In this document: piece by piece, positions 24,554 to 33,066 of the stretch
How the letters are laid out: every line of letters begins with the position of its first letter
Numbering within the stretch: the stretch's first letter is position 1
Assembly (NCBI RefSeq): GCF_014208045.1
Contig: NZ_JACHML010000001.1
Span: forward strand, 1,240,001-1,304,000
Length of the DNA: 64,000 nt
From: Microbacterium thalassium
Lineage (GTDB): Bacteria; Actinomycetota; Actinomycetes; Actinomycetales; Microbacteriaceae
Reading direction: 5' to 3'
Position numbers and translations under genes: made by a program
The notes under the pieces: model-generated
What the model saw: only the letters and a program-made list of their open reading frames with translations
Database searches by the model: none
Told to the model about the DNA's origin: nothing

Positions 24554-25912
24554 TCAGCTCGCGGTGTGCGGCACGCGGCGCTCCGGCAGCTCCGGCAGCG
24601 TGATCGGCGAGGTCGTGGCGACCTCTTCGCTGAAGTCCTCGGGCACGGCGTCGACGACCGAGACGGGGCGGGTCTCGTCGATCGTGAGCCGGAAGCGCTT
24701 CTCCTCGTGGCGGCGCACACGTCCCGACGACAGCATCCAGACCGCCCCGATCGCGAACGCGCCGAGGACGGCGATGCCGCCCACGGTGATCGCGACGCGG
24801 GGCCCGAAGGTCGAGGCCACCCAGCCGGTGATGGGCGCGCCGATGGGCGTGCTGCCCATGATGACCGCCATGTACAGCGCGAGCACGCGCCCGCGCAGGG
24901 CCGGGTCGGTCGTGGTCTGCACGTAGCCGTTCGCGGTGGTCAGCATCGTCACGGTCGAGAAGCCGACGAACACCAGCGCGAGGGCGTACAGCCCGTAGGT
25001 CGGCATCACGGCGGACACCAGCGACGCCACACCGAACCCGCCGGCGGCGAGCACCATGACGCGCACGCGGGCGCGGTCGCGGCGGGCCGCCAGCAGGGCA
25101 CCCGCGAACGAGCCGATCGCGAGGATCGAGCTGAGCAGCCCGTAGCCGTCGGCCTCCTGGCCGAACTCCAGGGCCATCGTCGAGGCGAAGATCGGGAAGT
25201 TCATGCCGAACGCGCCGAGGAGGAACACCATGATGAACGCCACGCGCAGATCGGGGCGGCCCCAGACGTAGCGGAAGCCCTCCGACAGGCGCGCGCGACC
25301 CGTCTGCCGCACGCGGGGCACGAGCTCGCGGGAGTGCATGGCACTCAGAGCGAGGATCATCGCGAGGAACGTCACGGCGTTGATGACGAAGACCCAGCCG
25401 GTCCCGACGGCGACGATCAGCAGACCGCCGACGGCCGGGCCGATGAGGCGGGCGAGGTTGAAGGACGCCGAATTGAGCGCGATCGCGTTCGAGGCGTGCT
25501 CGCGGGAGACCACATCCGACACGAAGGCCTGGCGGGCCGGCGCGTCGAACGCGTTGGCGACGCCGAAGGCCGCCGCGAAGCCGAACATGATGGGGAGAGT
25601 CATGACCCCGGTGAGCAGCAGCACACCGGCTCCGGTCGCCAGCAGCAGCAGGGCGGACTGCGTGACGAACAGGATGCGGCGCCTGTCGAAGCGGTCAGCC
25701 ACCCAGCCCGTCAGGCTGACGAGGACCAGCGGCGGCCCGAACTGCAGCGCCATCGTCACGCCCATCGCGGCGGCGTTGTTGTCGGTGAGCTCGGTGAGGA
25801 CGACCCAGTCCTGGGCGGTCGCCTGCATCCATCCGCCGATGTTCGACACGAGCGCGCCGAGGAACCAGATGCGGTAGTTGAAGGTCGTGAAAGACCGGAA
25901 CATGGACTTCAC
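24554..25912 (-). CDS. MFS transporter, 12-TM drug or siderophore exporter type
   Basis: A 452-residue MFS protein with about twelve hydrophobic segments. FNYRIWFLGALVSNIGGWMQ, NAFDAPARQAFVSDVV and LRGRVLALYMAVIMGSTPIGAP are typical of the EntS/MFS_3 exporter group. Start GTG 25912 overlaps the MarR stop (GTGA) with GGAGG ten bases upstream; ATG 25903 is the alternative. It is co-transcribed with the MarR gene and probably exports a toxic compound sensed by it. Confidence 0.88.
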   Translation of the reverse strand: MKSMFRSFTTFNYRIWFLGALVSNIGGWMQATAQDWVVLTELTDNNAAAMGVTMALQFGPPLVLVSLTGWVADRFDRRRILFVTQSALLLLATGAGVLLLTGVMTLPIMFGFAAAFGVANAFDAPARQAFVSDVVSREHASNAIALNSASFNLARLIGPAVGGLLIVAVGTGWVFVINAVTFLAMILALSAMHSRELVPRVRQTGRARLSEGFRYVWGRPDLRVAFIMVFLLGAFGMNFPIFASTMALEFGQEADGYGLLSSILAIGSFAGALLAARRDRARVRVMVLAAGGFGVASLVSAVMPTYGLYALALVFVGFSTVTMLTTANGYVQTTTDPALRGRVLALYMAVIMGSTPIGAPITGWVASTFGPRVAITVGGIAVLGAFAIGAVWMLSSGRVRRHEEKRFRLTIDETRPVSVVDAVPEDFSEEVATTSPITLPELPERRVPHTAS

Positions 25913-26367
25913 TTGGCCGCCGCCTCCTCCATGATCGCCGCGGCCCGCGCGAGGGCGGCACGGTCGGCGTCGTCGAGGTCGGCGAGCACCTCTTCCACCC
26001 ACGCGTCACGGCGTCGCACGGTCTCTTCGACGACCTCGAGGCCCGCCTCGGTGAGCGAGACGTTGACCTTGCGGCGGTCGTCCTCGTCGGGAGCGCGCTG
26101 CACCCACCCCGACTCCTCGAGGCAGTTCACGGTGCGGTTCATCGACGGGGCCGTCACGCGCTCGCGCTCGGCGAGTTCGCCCAGGCTGTGGGCTCCGTAC
26201 ACCTTGAGCACCGCGAGCACGGCGAACTGCCCGTCGCTCATCGCGTCGATCGCGCGCTCGGCGCGCAGACGCCGCGCGAAGCGGAACACCGCCATGCGCA
26301 GGTCGGCCGCGGCCGGTGCGAGGACGTCGTGATCGGCGGGGGGAGCGGGGGCGGCGGAGTCGTTCAT
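25909..26367 (-). CDS. MarR-family repressor of the following MFS exporter
   Basis: A 152-residue MarR protein: SLGELAERERVTAPSMNRTVNCLEESGWV is the helix-turn-helix (about 61-89) and DEDDRRKVNVSLT the wing. It overlaps the MFS gene by 4 bases, a common repressor-exporter arrangement. A 9-bp inverted repeat lies at its own promoter, and a second palindrome lies near the start of the DHA2 exporter further upstream; the protein could control both. Confidence 0.9.
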   Translation of the reverse strand: MNDSAAPAPPADHDVLAPAAADLRMAVFRFARRLRAERAIDAMSDGQFAVLAVLKVYGAHSLGELAERERVTAPSMNRTVNCLEESGWVQRAPDEDDRRKVNVSLTEAGLEVVEETVRRRDAWVEEVLADLDDADRAALARAAAIMEEAAAK

Positions 26368-26371
26368 GCGA

Positions 26372-26405
26372 TTCGTTAGCCTAGCTCATTAGCCTTGCTA
26401 ACGAA
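26372..26405. promoter_or_regulatory. MarR operator with 9-bp inverted repeat
   Basis: TTCGTTAGC (26372-26380) and GCTAACGAA (26397-26405) are perfect inverted copies 16 bases apart. The minus-strand sequence TAGGCT lies between them as a likely -10 box ten bases before the MarR ATG. This fits autoregulation. Confidence 0.72.
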
Positions 26406-26415
26406 AGTTCGCGGA

Positions 26416-28026
26416 TCAGGCCGGCGGTGACTCGGCGGCCTCCTCCGCGCGTGTCCGGCGCGGCTCGCCGCGCCCGAGCGCCAGCGTCGCGAAGAGCCCG
26501 ATCGTGAGGAATCCTGCGGCGGTGAACGCCGACAGGCGCGTGCCGTCGCTGAACGCGGTCTTGGCGTCCTCGGCGATGTCGGCCGTCTCGGGCGACTGCT
26601 CCAGCCCCTCGATCGCGGCGCCGGCGCTGTCGACGACCGACGAGACGATCGCGTCGCGCTGGTCGGCCGGGACACCGCGGTCGTCGAGGAGCCCGCCGAG
26701 GATGCCGCCGGTGCTGGTGAACAGCACCGTTCCGAGGATCGCGATGCCCAGGGCCGAGCCGACCTGGCGCGACGTGGACTGGGTGCCTGACCCCTGCCCC
26801 GACAGGTCGACCGGGACATCCTCGAGGATGACCCCCGTCAGCTGCGCCGTCGCGAGCCCCACGCCGAACCCGTAGACCGCGAGGGCGGGGATGAGCCAGC
26901 CCCACGCGGCATCCGGTCCGATCACCAGGCCGACCCAGGCGACGCCGATGATCTCGGCGACGATGCCGGCGCGGACGATGAGGACGGGGCGCACGCGGCC
27001 GCTGAGGCCCCCGGCGAATCCGCTCGCGAGGAACGAGCCGCCGGCCAGCGCGAGCAGGATCAGCCCGGTCTGCAGCGCGTCGAAGCCGAGGACGAACTGC
27101 AGCCACAGCGGCAGCGACAGGATCAGCCCGAATTCGCCGAGCGAGACCACGAGGGCGGCGACGTTGCCGTTGCGGAACGACGAGATCGTGAACAGCGACG
27201 GCTCGAGCAGCGTGCCCAGCCCGGCGCGGCTCCGGCGCAGCTCCCACCAGACGAACACGGCGAGCGCGACCGCCGAGATCGCGAACGCGATCGGGACGGG
27301 CGAGATAGACCAGTCCCACGTGAAGGATCCGAGATCGATGGGTTCGTTCGCCTCCCACCAGCCGTAGCTGCGGCCCTCGATGAGGCCGAACACGAGAGTT
27401 CCGAACAGCACGACCGACAGGGCGGCGCCGAGGACGTCGAGGCCCTTATGGCTGTGCTCCCGCGACTCGGCGATCGTAAGCGAGACGCCGATGAGGATCA
27501 GGATGCCGAGGGGGATGTTGATGCCGAACGCCCACCGCCACGAGAACTCGGTGGTGAGCCAGCCGCCCAGCAGGGGGCCGACCGCCGCCATGCCCCCGAT
27601 GGTGGATCCCCACACGGCGAAGGCGATGCCGCGCTCGCGGCCGCGGAAGGTCGCGTTGATGAGCGACAGCGTCGTCGGCAGCATCATCGCGCCGCCGACG
27701 CCCTGCACCAGCCGCGCGAGGATCAGCAGGCCGCCGGTGGGGGCGAGTGCGGCGAAGACCGAGGAGACGGCGAAGATGACGACGCCGATCAGCAGCATCC
27801 GCTTGCGTCCCCAGCGGTCGGCGAAGCTGCCGAAGAGCAGCAGCAGCGACGCGAACACGAGCGTGTACGCCTCCTGCACCCACTGCACCTCGGTCGAAGT
27901 GATGCCCAGGTCGTCCACGATCGAGGGGATGGCGACGTTGACGATCGTCGAGTCGACGATGATCAGCGACACCGCGATGCTGATGAAGACGAGGCCGGCC
28001 CAGCGCCGCGCGAACATATCCGTCAT
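26416..28026 (-). CDS. MFS transporter, DHA2 family (EmrB/QacA type, 14 TM)
   Basis: A 536-residue MFS protein with about fourteen hydrophobic segments. DSTIVNVAIPSI (motif D1), GSFADRWGRKRMLLIG (motif A) and RLVQGVGGAMMLP (motif B) mark the drug:H+ antiporter-2 family. It ends in a long loop (about 450-500) before the last helix. Its ATG follows TAATCT by eight bases and the -10 box lies in a palindrome. It sits upstream of the MarR gene on the same strand and probably exports drugs or toxic metabolites. Confidence 0.9.
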   Translation of the reverse strand: MTDMFARRWAGLVFISIAVSLIIVDSTIVNVAIPSIVDDLGITSTEVQWVQEAYTLVFASLLLLFGSFADRWGRKRMLLIGVVIFAVSSVFAALAPTGGLLILARLVQGVGGAMMLPTTLSLINATFRGRERGIAFAVWGSTIGGMAAVGPLLGGWLTTEFSWRWAFGINIPLGILILIGVSLTIAESREHSHKGLDVLGAALSVVLFGTLVFGLIEGRSYGWWEANEPIDLGSFTWDWSISPVPIAFAISAVALAVFVWWELRRSRAGLGTLLEPSLFTISSFRNGNVAALVVSLGEFGLILSLPLWLQFVLGFDALQTGLILLALAGGSFLASGFAGGLSGRVRPVLIVRAGIVAEIIGVAWVGLVIGPDAAWGWLIPALAVYGFGVGLATAQLTGVILEDVPVDLSGQGSGTQSTSRQVGSALGIAILGTVLFTSTGGILGGLLDDRGVPADQRDAIVSSVVDSAGAAIEGLEQSPETADIAEDAKTAFSDGTRLSAFTAAGFLTIGLFATLALGRGEPRRTRAEEAAESPPA

Positions 28027-28030
28027 GATT

Positions 28031-28047
28031 CGCTAGATTATCTAGCG
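28031..28047. promoter_or_regulatory. Palindromic operator over the DHA2 exporter promoter
   Basis: CGCTAGAT-T-ATCTAGCG is a perfect 8+8 palindrome. The minus-strand -10 box TAATCT lies inside it, eight bases before the ATG, so a bound repressor would cover the promoter. The likely protein is the MarR encoded at 25909, but no dedicated regulator lies next to it. Confidence 0.68.
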
Positions 28048-28079
28048 ATATCGGCCAGCGCCAGGACCGATCCTCGGAA

Positions 28080-28763
28080 TCATCCCGAATTCGCCCGGTC
28101 CCGCTCCGTCCCGCTGCGGGATGCGGCGCGTTCGGCCGCTTCGAGTCGCGTCTGCAGGGTGCTGACCTGATCGGTCGCGCCGAAGCCGCCCGCTCCCGCG
28201 TCGGCGCCGCCGGCTCCGAGCCGGCCGCGCAGGTCCTCGAGACCCGCGACGGCATCCTGCGCGCCGGTGAGGCGATCGGCGGGCACATCCCCAAGCCCGG
28301 CGAGGTACTCCGTCGCCGCGTCGCCGAGTGCTGCGAGGTAGGCCGAGAGTTCGTCCTCGAGGGCGTCGAGCGAGGCGTCGAGCTCGGCCAGCCAGGCGTT
28401 CAGCTCCTCCACATCGCTCGAGAGAGCGGATGCCGCGGCCGCACTCGCGGATGCGGCTTCGGCCGCCTGCTCGAGCGCCGCCGTCGCCGCCGCCAGTTCG
28501 GCGTCCGAGGGAAGGTCCATCGCCGCCACCACGGCGAGTGCGTCCTCGACGTCGGCGACATCCGCCTGGGCCTGCGCCGAGGTGTCGGTGACCTCGTCGG
28601 CGAGATCGTCCGCCGGGACAGGAGTCGCCGCGGCGGCCGGGGGTGCATCGGCGCTGCGGCTGAGAGCGACGCCGATCGCCGCGCCTCCCGCGACGAGAGC
28701 GAGCGCGGCGATCACCGCCACCGCGATGCCGACGGCACGTGCGTTCCCGGTGTGTGCGCTCAT
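28080..28763 (-). CDS. Alanine-rich exported or membrane-anchored coiled-coil protein
   Basis: A 227-residue protein with one hydrophobic segment at about residues 10-33 (VGIAVAVIAALALVAGGAAIGVAL), then a low-complexity Ala-rich stretch and long helices rich in Ala, Leu, Asp and Glu (about 60-165), which predict coiled coil. The C-terminal part has a Gly/Ala patch and another short helix. It is probably anchored in the membrane with the coil outside. The family is not recognised. TAGGCT lies seven bases before the ATG, so it may be leaderless. Confidence 0.68.
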   Translation of the reverse strand: MSAHTGNARAVGIAVAVIAALALVAGGAAIGVALSRSADAPPAAAATPVPADDLADEVTDTSAQAQADVADVEDALAVVAAMDLPSDAELAAATAALEQAAEAASASAAAASALSSDVEELNAWLAELDASLDALEDELSAYLAALGDAATEYLAGLGDVPADRLTGAQDAVAGLEDLRGRLGAGGADAGAGGFGATDQVSTLQTRLEAAERAASRSGTERDRANSG

Positions 28764-28892
28764 GGGGTCGAGCCTAGGGAAGCCGCAGCGTGCGGGCGTC
28801 GTCCCGCGGGTGCAGATCCTGCCGGCGGCATACCGCGGACGGAGTACGAACTCTCGCCGGCGGACCGCGGCGCATTGCCTAGACTCGTGCGC

Positions 28893-29744
28893 ATGCCCGA
28901 GTTCATCGATGCACACGGCATCGCGATCGTCTACGACGTCCACCCGGCGAAGACCGCTCCGCGAGCGGTCGTCCAGATTCTGCACGGCGTGGGCGAGCAC
29001 GCCGGCCGATACGGAGCGCTCATCGACGCCCTCACCGCCGACGGCTACACGGTGTACGCGGACGATCATCGAGGCCACGGGCGCACCGGAATGAAGCAGC
29101 ACGACGGCGACGCGTCGAAGCTGGGCAGGCTCGGCCCCGGAGGCCTGAGCGCGGCCGAAGACGCGCTCTGGCGGCTCACGCGCATCATCCGGGACGAGAA
29201 CCCCGGCCTTCCGCTGGTCCTCCTCGGCCACTCGTGGGGGTCGTTCATGGCGCAGAAGCTGGTCAACCACCACCCGGACGCCTACGACGCGCTGGTGCTC
29301 AGCGGATCCTCGGTGCGCTGGCCGGGCTACCTCAACGCCGGAGACCTCAACGCCCGCTGGAACGCGCCCGACGCCCACGGTGCCGAGTGGCTCTCGTCGG
29401 ATCAGTCCGTCGGGAAGGCGTTCGTCGACGACCCGCTCACCACCCTGACGCCGCTGCAGAAGCTGTTCGGACTGCTCGACACGGTCCGCATGCTGGGGTG
29501 GCCGCGGACGAACCTCGGGCGCGACATCCCGGCGCTGCTCATGGTCGGGCGCGACGATCCGCTGGGCGGTCCGCGCAGCGTCCACCGCCTCGCGAAGGCG
29601 TACCGCGAGCGCTCGGGGCTCAGTGACATCACGACTCTCGTGTACCCGGACGCCCGCCACGAGATCTTCAACGAGGTGATGCAGCAGGAGGTGCGCGCCG
29701 ACCTGCTGGCGTGGCTCGACAGGCATTTCGCCATCCGGGTCTGA
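28893..29744 (+). CDS. Alpha/beta hydrolase, monoacylglycerol-lipase-like
   Basis: A 283-residue hydrolase. QILHGVGEHAGRYGALIDAL and DDHRGHGRTG are the oxyanion and strand-4 region typical of the monoacylglycerol lipase/lysophospholipase group; GHSWGS holds S114; VGRDDPLGG and YPDARHEIFNE hold the Asp and His. No signal peptide. The start is chosen because homology begins at MPEFIDAHG and TAGACT lies seven bases upstream. It probably cleaves a lipid monoester inside the cell. Confidence 0.88.
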   Translation: MPEFIDAHGIAIVYDVHPAKTAPRAVVQILHGVGEHAGRYGALIDALTADGYTVYADDHRGHGRTGMKQHDGDASKLGRLGPGGLSAAEDALWRLTRIIRDENPGLPLVLLGHSWGSFMAQKLVNHHPDAYDALVLSGSSVRWPGYLNAGDLNARWNAPDAHGAEWLSSDQSVGKAFVDDPLTTLTPLQKLFGLLDTVRMLGWPRTNLGRDIPALLMVGRDDPLGGPRSVHRLAKAYRERSGLSDITTLVYPDARHEIFNEVMQQEVRADLLAWLDRHFAIRV

Positions 29745-29876
29745 CCGCCGATAGCAGGTCCGAGAGCGCGCTGTCCAGCCCTCCCCGCCGATGCGGGGCC
29801 CGCGTCCGACCGTGGCTAGGCTGACCCGCGCTCGCCGAACCCGCGGCGGGCTGAAAAGCGAGAAAGGCCACCACCC

Positions 29877-30206
29877 GTGATCACTCTCAGCTGGCTCCTG
29901 CTCATCGCCCTCGTCGGCGGCGTCCTCGCCCTCGTCGACGGCGTGCTGCGGCTGCGCGGTCGCGGCGGCACGGTCCTCGGCATCATCGAGGTCGTCGTCG
30001 CGGCGCTGTTCCTGCTCTCCCTGTTCGTCACCGGCATCCCGTTCGGATCGACGGTCCTCGCGGTCGCCGTGATGATCGTGCTCGTCATCGGGCTGATCCT
30101 GCGCGGGCGGGCGGCCGTCGCGCTGACGGTCGCGGCGCTCGTCGTCCTGGCCGTCTGGATCGTGCTCGTCAACGACTGGCTGATCGTCCCCGGTCTCAAC
30201 GGCTGA
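29877..30206 (+). CDS. Small integral membrane protein, four helices
   Basis: A 109-residue protein that is almost entirely hydrophobic, with helices at about 4-22, 35-52, 56-75 and 81-101 and short basic loops (RLRGRG, LRGRAA). Such proteins are common in Microbacteriaceae and of unknown function. GTG 29877 is the start; an upstream TAGGCT at 29816 gives a leader of about 50 bases. A strong terminator follows the stop. Confidence 0.68.
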   Translation: MITLSWLLLIALVGGVLALVDGVLRLRGRGGTVLGIIEVVVAALFLLSLFVTGIPFGSTVLAVAVMIVLVIGLILRGRAAVALTVAALVVLAVWIVLVNDWLIVPGLNG

Positions 30207-30219
30207 CCGCCGCCGTCGC

Positions 30220-30262
30220 GACGCGGCCCGGGGCTCCTGCGGGAGACCGGGCCGCGTCGTCG
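30220..30262. terminator. Strong terminator hairpin
   Basis: GACGCGGCCCGG (30220-30231) and CCGGGCCGCGTC (30247-30258) are perfect 12-bp arms with a 15-base loop, after the membrane protein gene and before lplA. Only a weak T-rich tail follows. Confidence 0.8.
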
Positions 30263-30287
30263 TTCCGGCGCTGACTAGGCTGAATCC

Positions 30288-31337
30288 ATGCACGGCGAGT
30301 ACAAGGTGCCCGGGGGGAAGCTGGTCGTCGTCGACCTCGAAGAGCGCGACGGGCGCATCGCGGACTTCCATCTGGCGGGCGACTTCTTCCTCGAACCCGA
30401 CGAGGCGCTGGACGACATCGACGCCGCGGTCAACGGGCTGCCGGTCGAATCGGATGTCGCGGCCATCGCCGCCGCCGTGCGCGCCGCGCTCCCCGCGGGC
30501 GCCCAGCTGCTCGGCTTCACGCCCGAGGCCGTCGGCACCGCCGTGAGACGGGCGCTGGTGACGGCTCCCGGCTGGCGCGAGTTCGACTGGGAGATCGTCC
30601 ACGAGCGTCCGGTGTCGCCGATGATGAACCTGGCCCTGGACGAGGTGCTGACAGGCCGTGTCGGCGCCGGGCGTCGCAGGCCCACCCTGCGCATGTGGGA
30701 GTGGGACGAGTCGGCCGTGGTCATCGGATCGTTCCAGTCGTTCCGCAACGAGGTCGACCCCGAGGGCGCAGCACGCCACGGCTTCGACGTCGTGCGCCGC
30801 ATCTCGGGCGGCGGCGCGATGATGATGGGCGCCAATGCGATCATCACCTACTCGCTCTATGTTCCGGCCGAGCTCGTCGCCGGCATGACGTTCGCCGACT
30901 CGTACGCGTATCTCGACGACTGGGTGCTCCAGGCGCTGCGCTCACTCGGCATCGAGGCGGTCTACCAGCCGCTCAACGACATCGCCTCACCGCAGGGAAA
31001 GATCGGCGGGGCGGCGCAGAAGCGTCTCGCGAACGGCGGTGTGCTGCACCACGCGACGCTGAGCTACGACATGGACGGCCAGATGATGACCGAGGTGCTG
31101 CGCATCGGACGCGAGAAGCTCAGCGACAAGGGCACGACGTCGGCCGCCAAGCGCGTCGACCCGCTCCGGCGACAGACGGGTCTGCCCCGCGAGGCGATCA
31201 TCCAGAAGCTGAAGGACACGTTCGCGCATCTCTACGGGGCCGTGCCGGGCGGGATCGCGGACGACGAGTACGCCGAGGCCGAGGCGCTGGTCGAGTCGAA
31301 GTTCGCCACCGACGCATGGCTCCATCGGGTGCCGTGA
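30288..31337 (+). CDS. lplA: Lipoate-protein ligase A with the accessory domain at the N terminus
   Basis: A 349-residue protein. Residues 1-90 (EYKVPGGKLVVVDLEERDGRIADFHLAGDFF) match the small lipoate-ligase accessory domain that is C-terminal in E. coli LplA. The catalytic domain follows, with VVRRISGGGAMMMGANAIITYS and GKIGGAAQKR containing the candidate lipoyl-AMP lysine K238. It would activate lipoate with ATP and transfer it to lipoyl domains of 2-oxoacid dehydrogenases. TAGGCT lies six bases before the ATG. Its stop overlaps the next gene (GTGA). An octanoyltransferase role is less likely because the accessory domain is present. Confidence 0.85.
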   Translation: MHGEYKVPGGKLVVVDLEERDGRIADFHLAGDFFLEPDEALDDIDAAVNGLPVESDVAAIAAAVRAALPAGAQLLGFTPEAVGTAVRRALVTAPGWREFDWEIVHERPVSPMMNLALDEVLTGRVGAGRRRPTLRMWEWDESAVVIGSFQSFRNEVDPEGAARHGFDVVRRISGGGAMMMGANAIITYSLYVPAELVAGMTFADSYAYLDDWVLQALRSLGIEAVYQPLNDIASPQGKIGGAAQKRLANGGVLHHATLSYDMDGQMMTEVLRIGREKLSDKGTTSAAKRVDPLRRQTGLPREAIIQKLKDTFAHLYGAVPGGIADDEYAEAEALVESKFATDAWLHRVP

Positions 31338-32218
31338 GCAGCGCCGCCGCCGGCGAGCCCGAGGCCGCCCGGGGCGCGGTCGAGATCCATCAGGGCGACA
31401 ACCTCGCCGTGGCCCGCTCTTTCGACGACGGATCGTTCACGCTCGTCTACCTCGACCCGCCGTTCAACACCGGCCGAGCACGCGAACGCGCCGTCGAGAC
31501 CGCGCGCCCGGTGGGCGAGGAGCCCGGCATCGTGCGCCGCGGGTTCCACGGCCGCGAGTACGAGCGGCTGCGCGGCGACCTGCGCACCTACGACGACCGG
31601 TTCGACGACTACTGGGGCTTCCTCGAACCCCGCCTCGCCGAGGCGTGGCGGCTGCTCGCCGACGACGGCACCCTGTACGTCCACCTGGACTACCGCGAGG
31701 CGCACTACGCGAAGGTGCTGATGGACGCGCTCTTCGGCCGCGAGCGGTTCCTCAACGAGCTGATCTGGGCGTACGACTTCGGGGGCAAGACCCGCCGGCG
31801 CTGGCCGACCAAGCACGACACGATCCTCGTGTACGTGAAGGACCCCGATCGCTACTGGTTCGACTCCGAGACCGTCGACCGCGAGCCGTACATGGCGCCG
31901 GGGCTCGTCACGCCCGAGAAGGCCGAGCGGGGAAAGCTCCCCACCGATGTCTGGTGGCACACCATCGTCCCCACCACGGGGCGTGAGAAGACGGGCTATC
32001 CGACGCAGAAGCCCGAGGGGGTCCTGCGACGCATCGTGCAGGCCTCGAGCCGGCCCGGCGACCGCGTGCTCGACCTGTTCGCCGGCAGCGGCACGACCGG
32101 CGCGGTCGCGTCGGCCCTCGGCCGCGACGCCGTGCTCGTCGACGACAACCCCGAGGCGGTCGAGGTCATGCGCGCCCGGATGCCGCACGCGCGCGTCGTG
32201 ACCGCGCCCGCCGGCTGA
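31334..32218 (+). CDS. Orphan site-specific DNA methyltransferase, beta-class adenine/cytosine amino type
   Basis: A 294-residue MTase with motif IV DPPF (41-44) near the N terminus, then a target-recognition region, and the SAM-binding FAGSGTTG (249-256) at the C terminus. This order is the beta class, which includes N6-adenine and N4-cytosine methylases. It has the conserved WAYDFGGKTRRRWPTKHDTILVYVK and TGYPTQKPEGVLRRI segments. No restriction gene is adjacent, so it looks like an orphan or regulatory methylase. It is coupled by GTGA overlap to lplA, an odd partner. Confidence 0.88.
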   Translation: MSSAAAGEPEAARGAVEIHQGDNLAVARSFDDGSFTLVYLDPPFNTGRARERAVETARPVGEEPGIVRRGFHGREYERLRGDLRTYDDRFDDYWGFLEPRLAEAWRLLADDGTLYVHLDYREAHYAKVLMDALFGRERFLNELIWAYDFGGKTRRRWPTKHDTILVYVKDPDRYWFDSETVDREPYMAPGLVTPEKAERGKLPTDVWWHTIVPTTGREKTGYPTQKPEGVLRRIVQASSRPGDRVLDLFAGSGTTGAVASALGRDAVLVDDNPEAVEVMRARMPHARVVTAPAG

Positions 32219-32231
32219 GCGGACGTCCCCC

Positions 32232-32975
32232 TTACGGACGCAGTTCGCGCCACGCGGCCAGGTTGTGCACCGCGATGCCGGCGAAGCCCGGCAGCCGGGC
32301 GAACTCGAGGGCGACCGCCGACGTGTGGCGCGCGAGCGCGTCGCGGCCGTCGTCGTGGAACGTCGTCTCGGGCCGCGGAGACGGCACCGTGTCGACGCCC
32401 ACCCGGAACGTCCTCGCGCGGCCGGCTGCGACAGCGACGGCGGCATCCGCCTCATCCGCGATCGCCGCAGCGGTGTCCCGGAAGGCCATGATCGTGACGC
32501 GGTCGGCGGCCCGCACCGCCTGGTCGAAACCCGCCGGATGCGTCCGCGCGACCCAGCCCGGCAGATCCACCTCGACGGGCAGACCGCGCGAAGCGGCGGC
32601 GACGGCCGAGACGGTCCGCGCGAGACCGGTCAGGAGCACGTCCGCGTGCGTCGTCCACTCCGGAAGCGCCCACGGCTCGATGTCGAGGTGGACGCTCGTG
32701 AACATGCCGGACGCCGTCGCCCGATCGGCCCACGCGGCGGCGGCGTCGGCATCCGTCGACCAGGTCGCATCACCGCCCAGGCACGCCGCGCGGATCCCCC
32801 GCCCGCCGAGCGCGCGCACATGCGCGGCCGTCGCCCGGGTCGGCCCCGCCCACGGCACGCTCACCCACGCGTCGCGCACCATGTTGCGTGCGGCGAACGA
32901 CGCGAGGTCGGCGGGCGTCGCGGGTCGGGACGCCTCGGTCCACAGCCAGGCGGACCGCGCGAACCACATGTCCAC
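32232..32975 (-). CDS. Putative TIM-barrel glycosidase-like protein
   Basis: A 247-residue protein without a signal peptide. SVHLDIEPW (95-102) resembles the DxE end of the GH18-type strand-4 motif; VTIMAFRDTA and FAGIAVHNLAAWREL look like later barrel strands. I do not recognise a named family, and the catalytic Asp-Glu pair is only suggested. GTG 32975 lies six bases after TAGCCT; ATG 32969 is an alternative. It ends 14 bases from the convergent methyltransferase gene. Confidence 0.55.
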   Translation of the reverse strand: MDMWFARSAWLWTEASRPATPADLASFAARNMVRDAWVSVPWAGPTRATAAHVRALGGRGIRAACLGGDATWSTDADAAAAWADRATASGMFTSVHLDIEPWALPEWTTHADVLLTGLARTVSAVAAASRGLPVEVDLPGWVARTHPAGFDQAVRAADRVTIMAFRDTAAAIADEADAAVAVAAGRARTFRVGVDTVPSPRPETTFHDDGRDALARHTSAVALEFARLPGFAGIAVHNLAAWRELRP

Positions 32976-33066
32976 GCGGCCAGGCTAGCCAGGGGGCCCG
33001 CATCCAGGTGCGCCCCGCGCCGGTCCGGCCTGTTCAGGTGGGCGGGGCGCTCCTAGGCTGAGCCCC

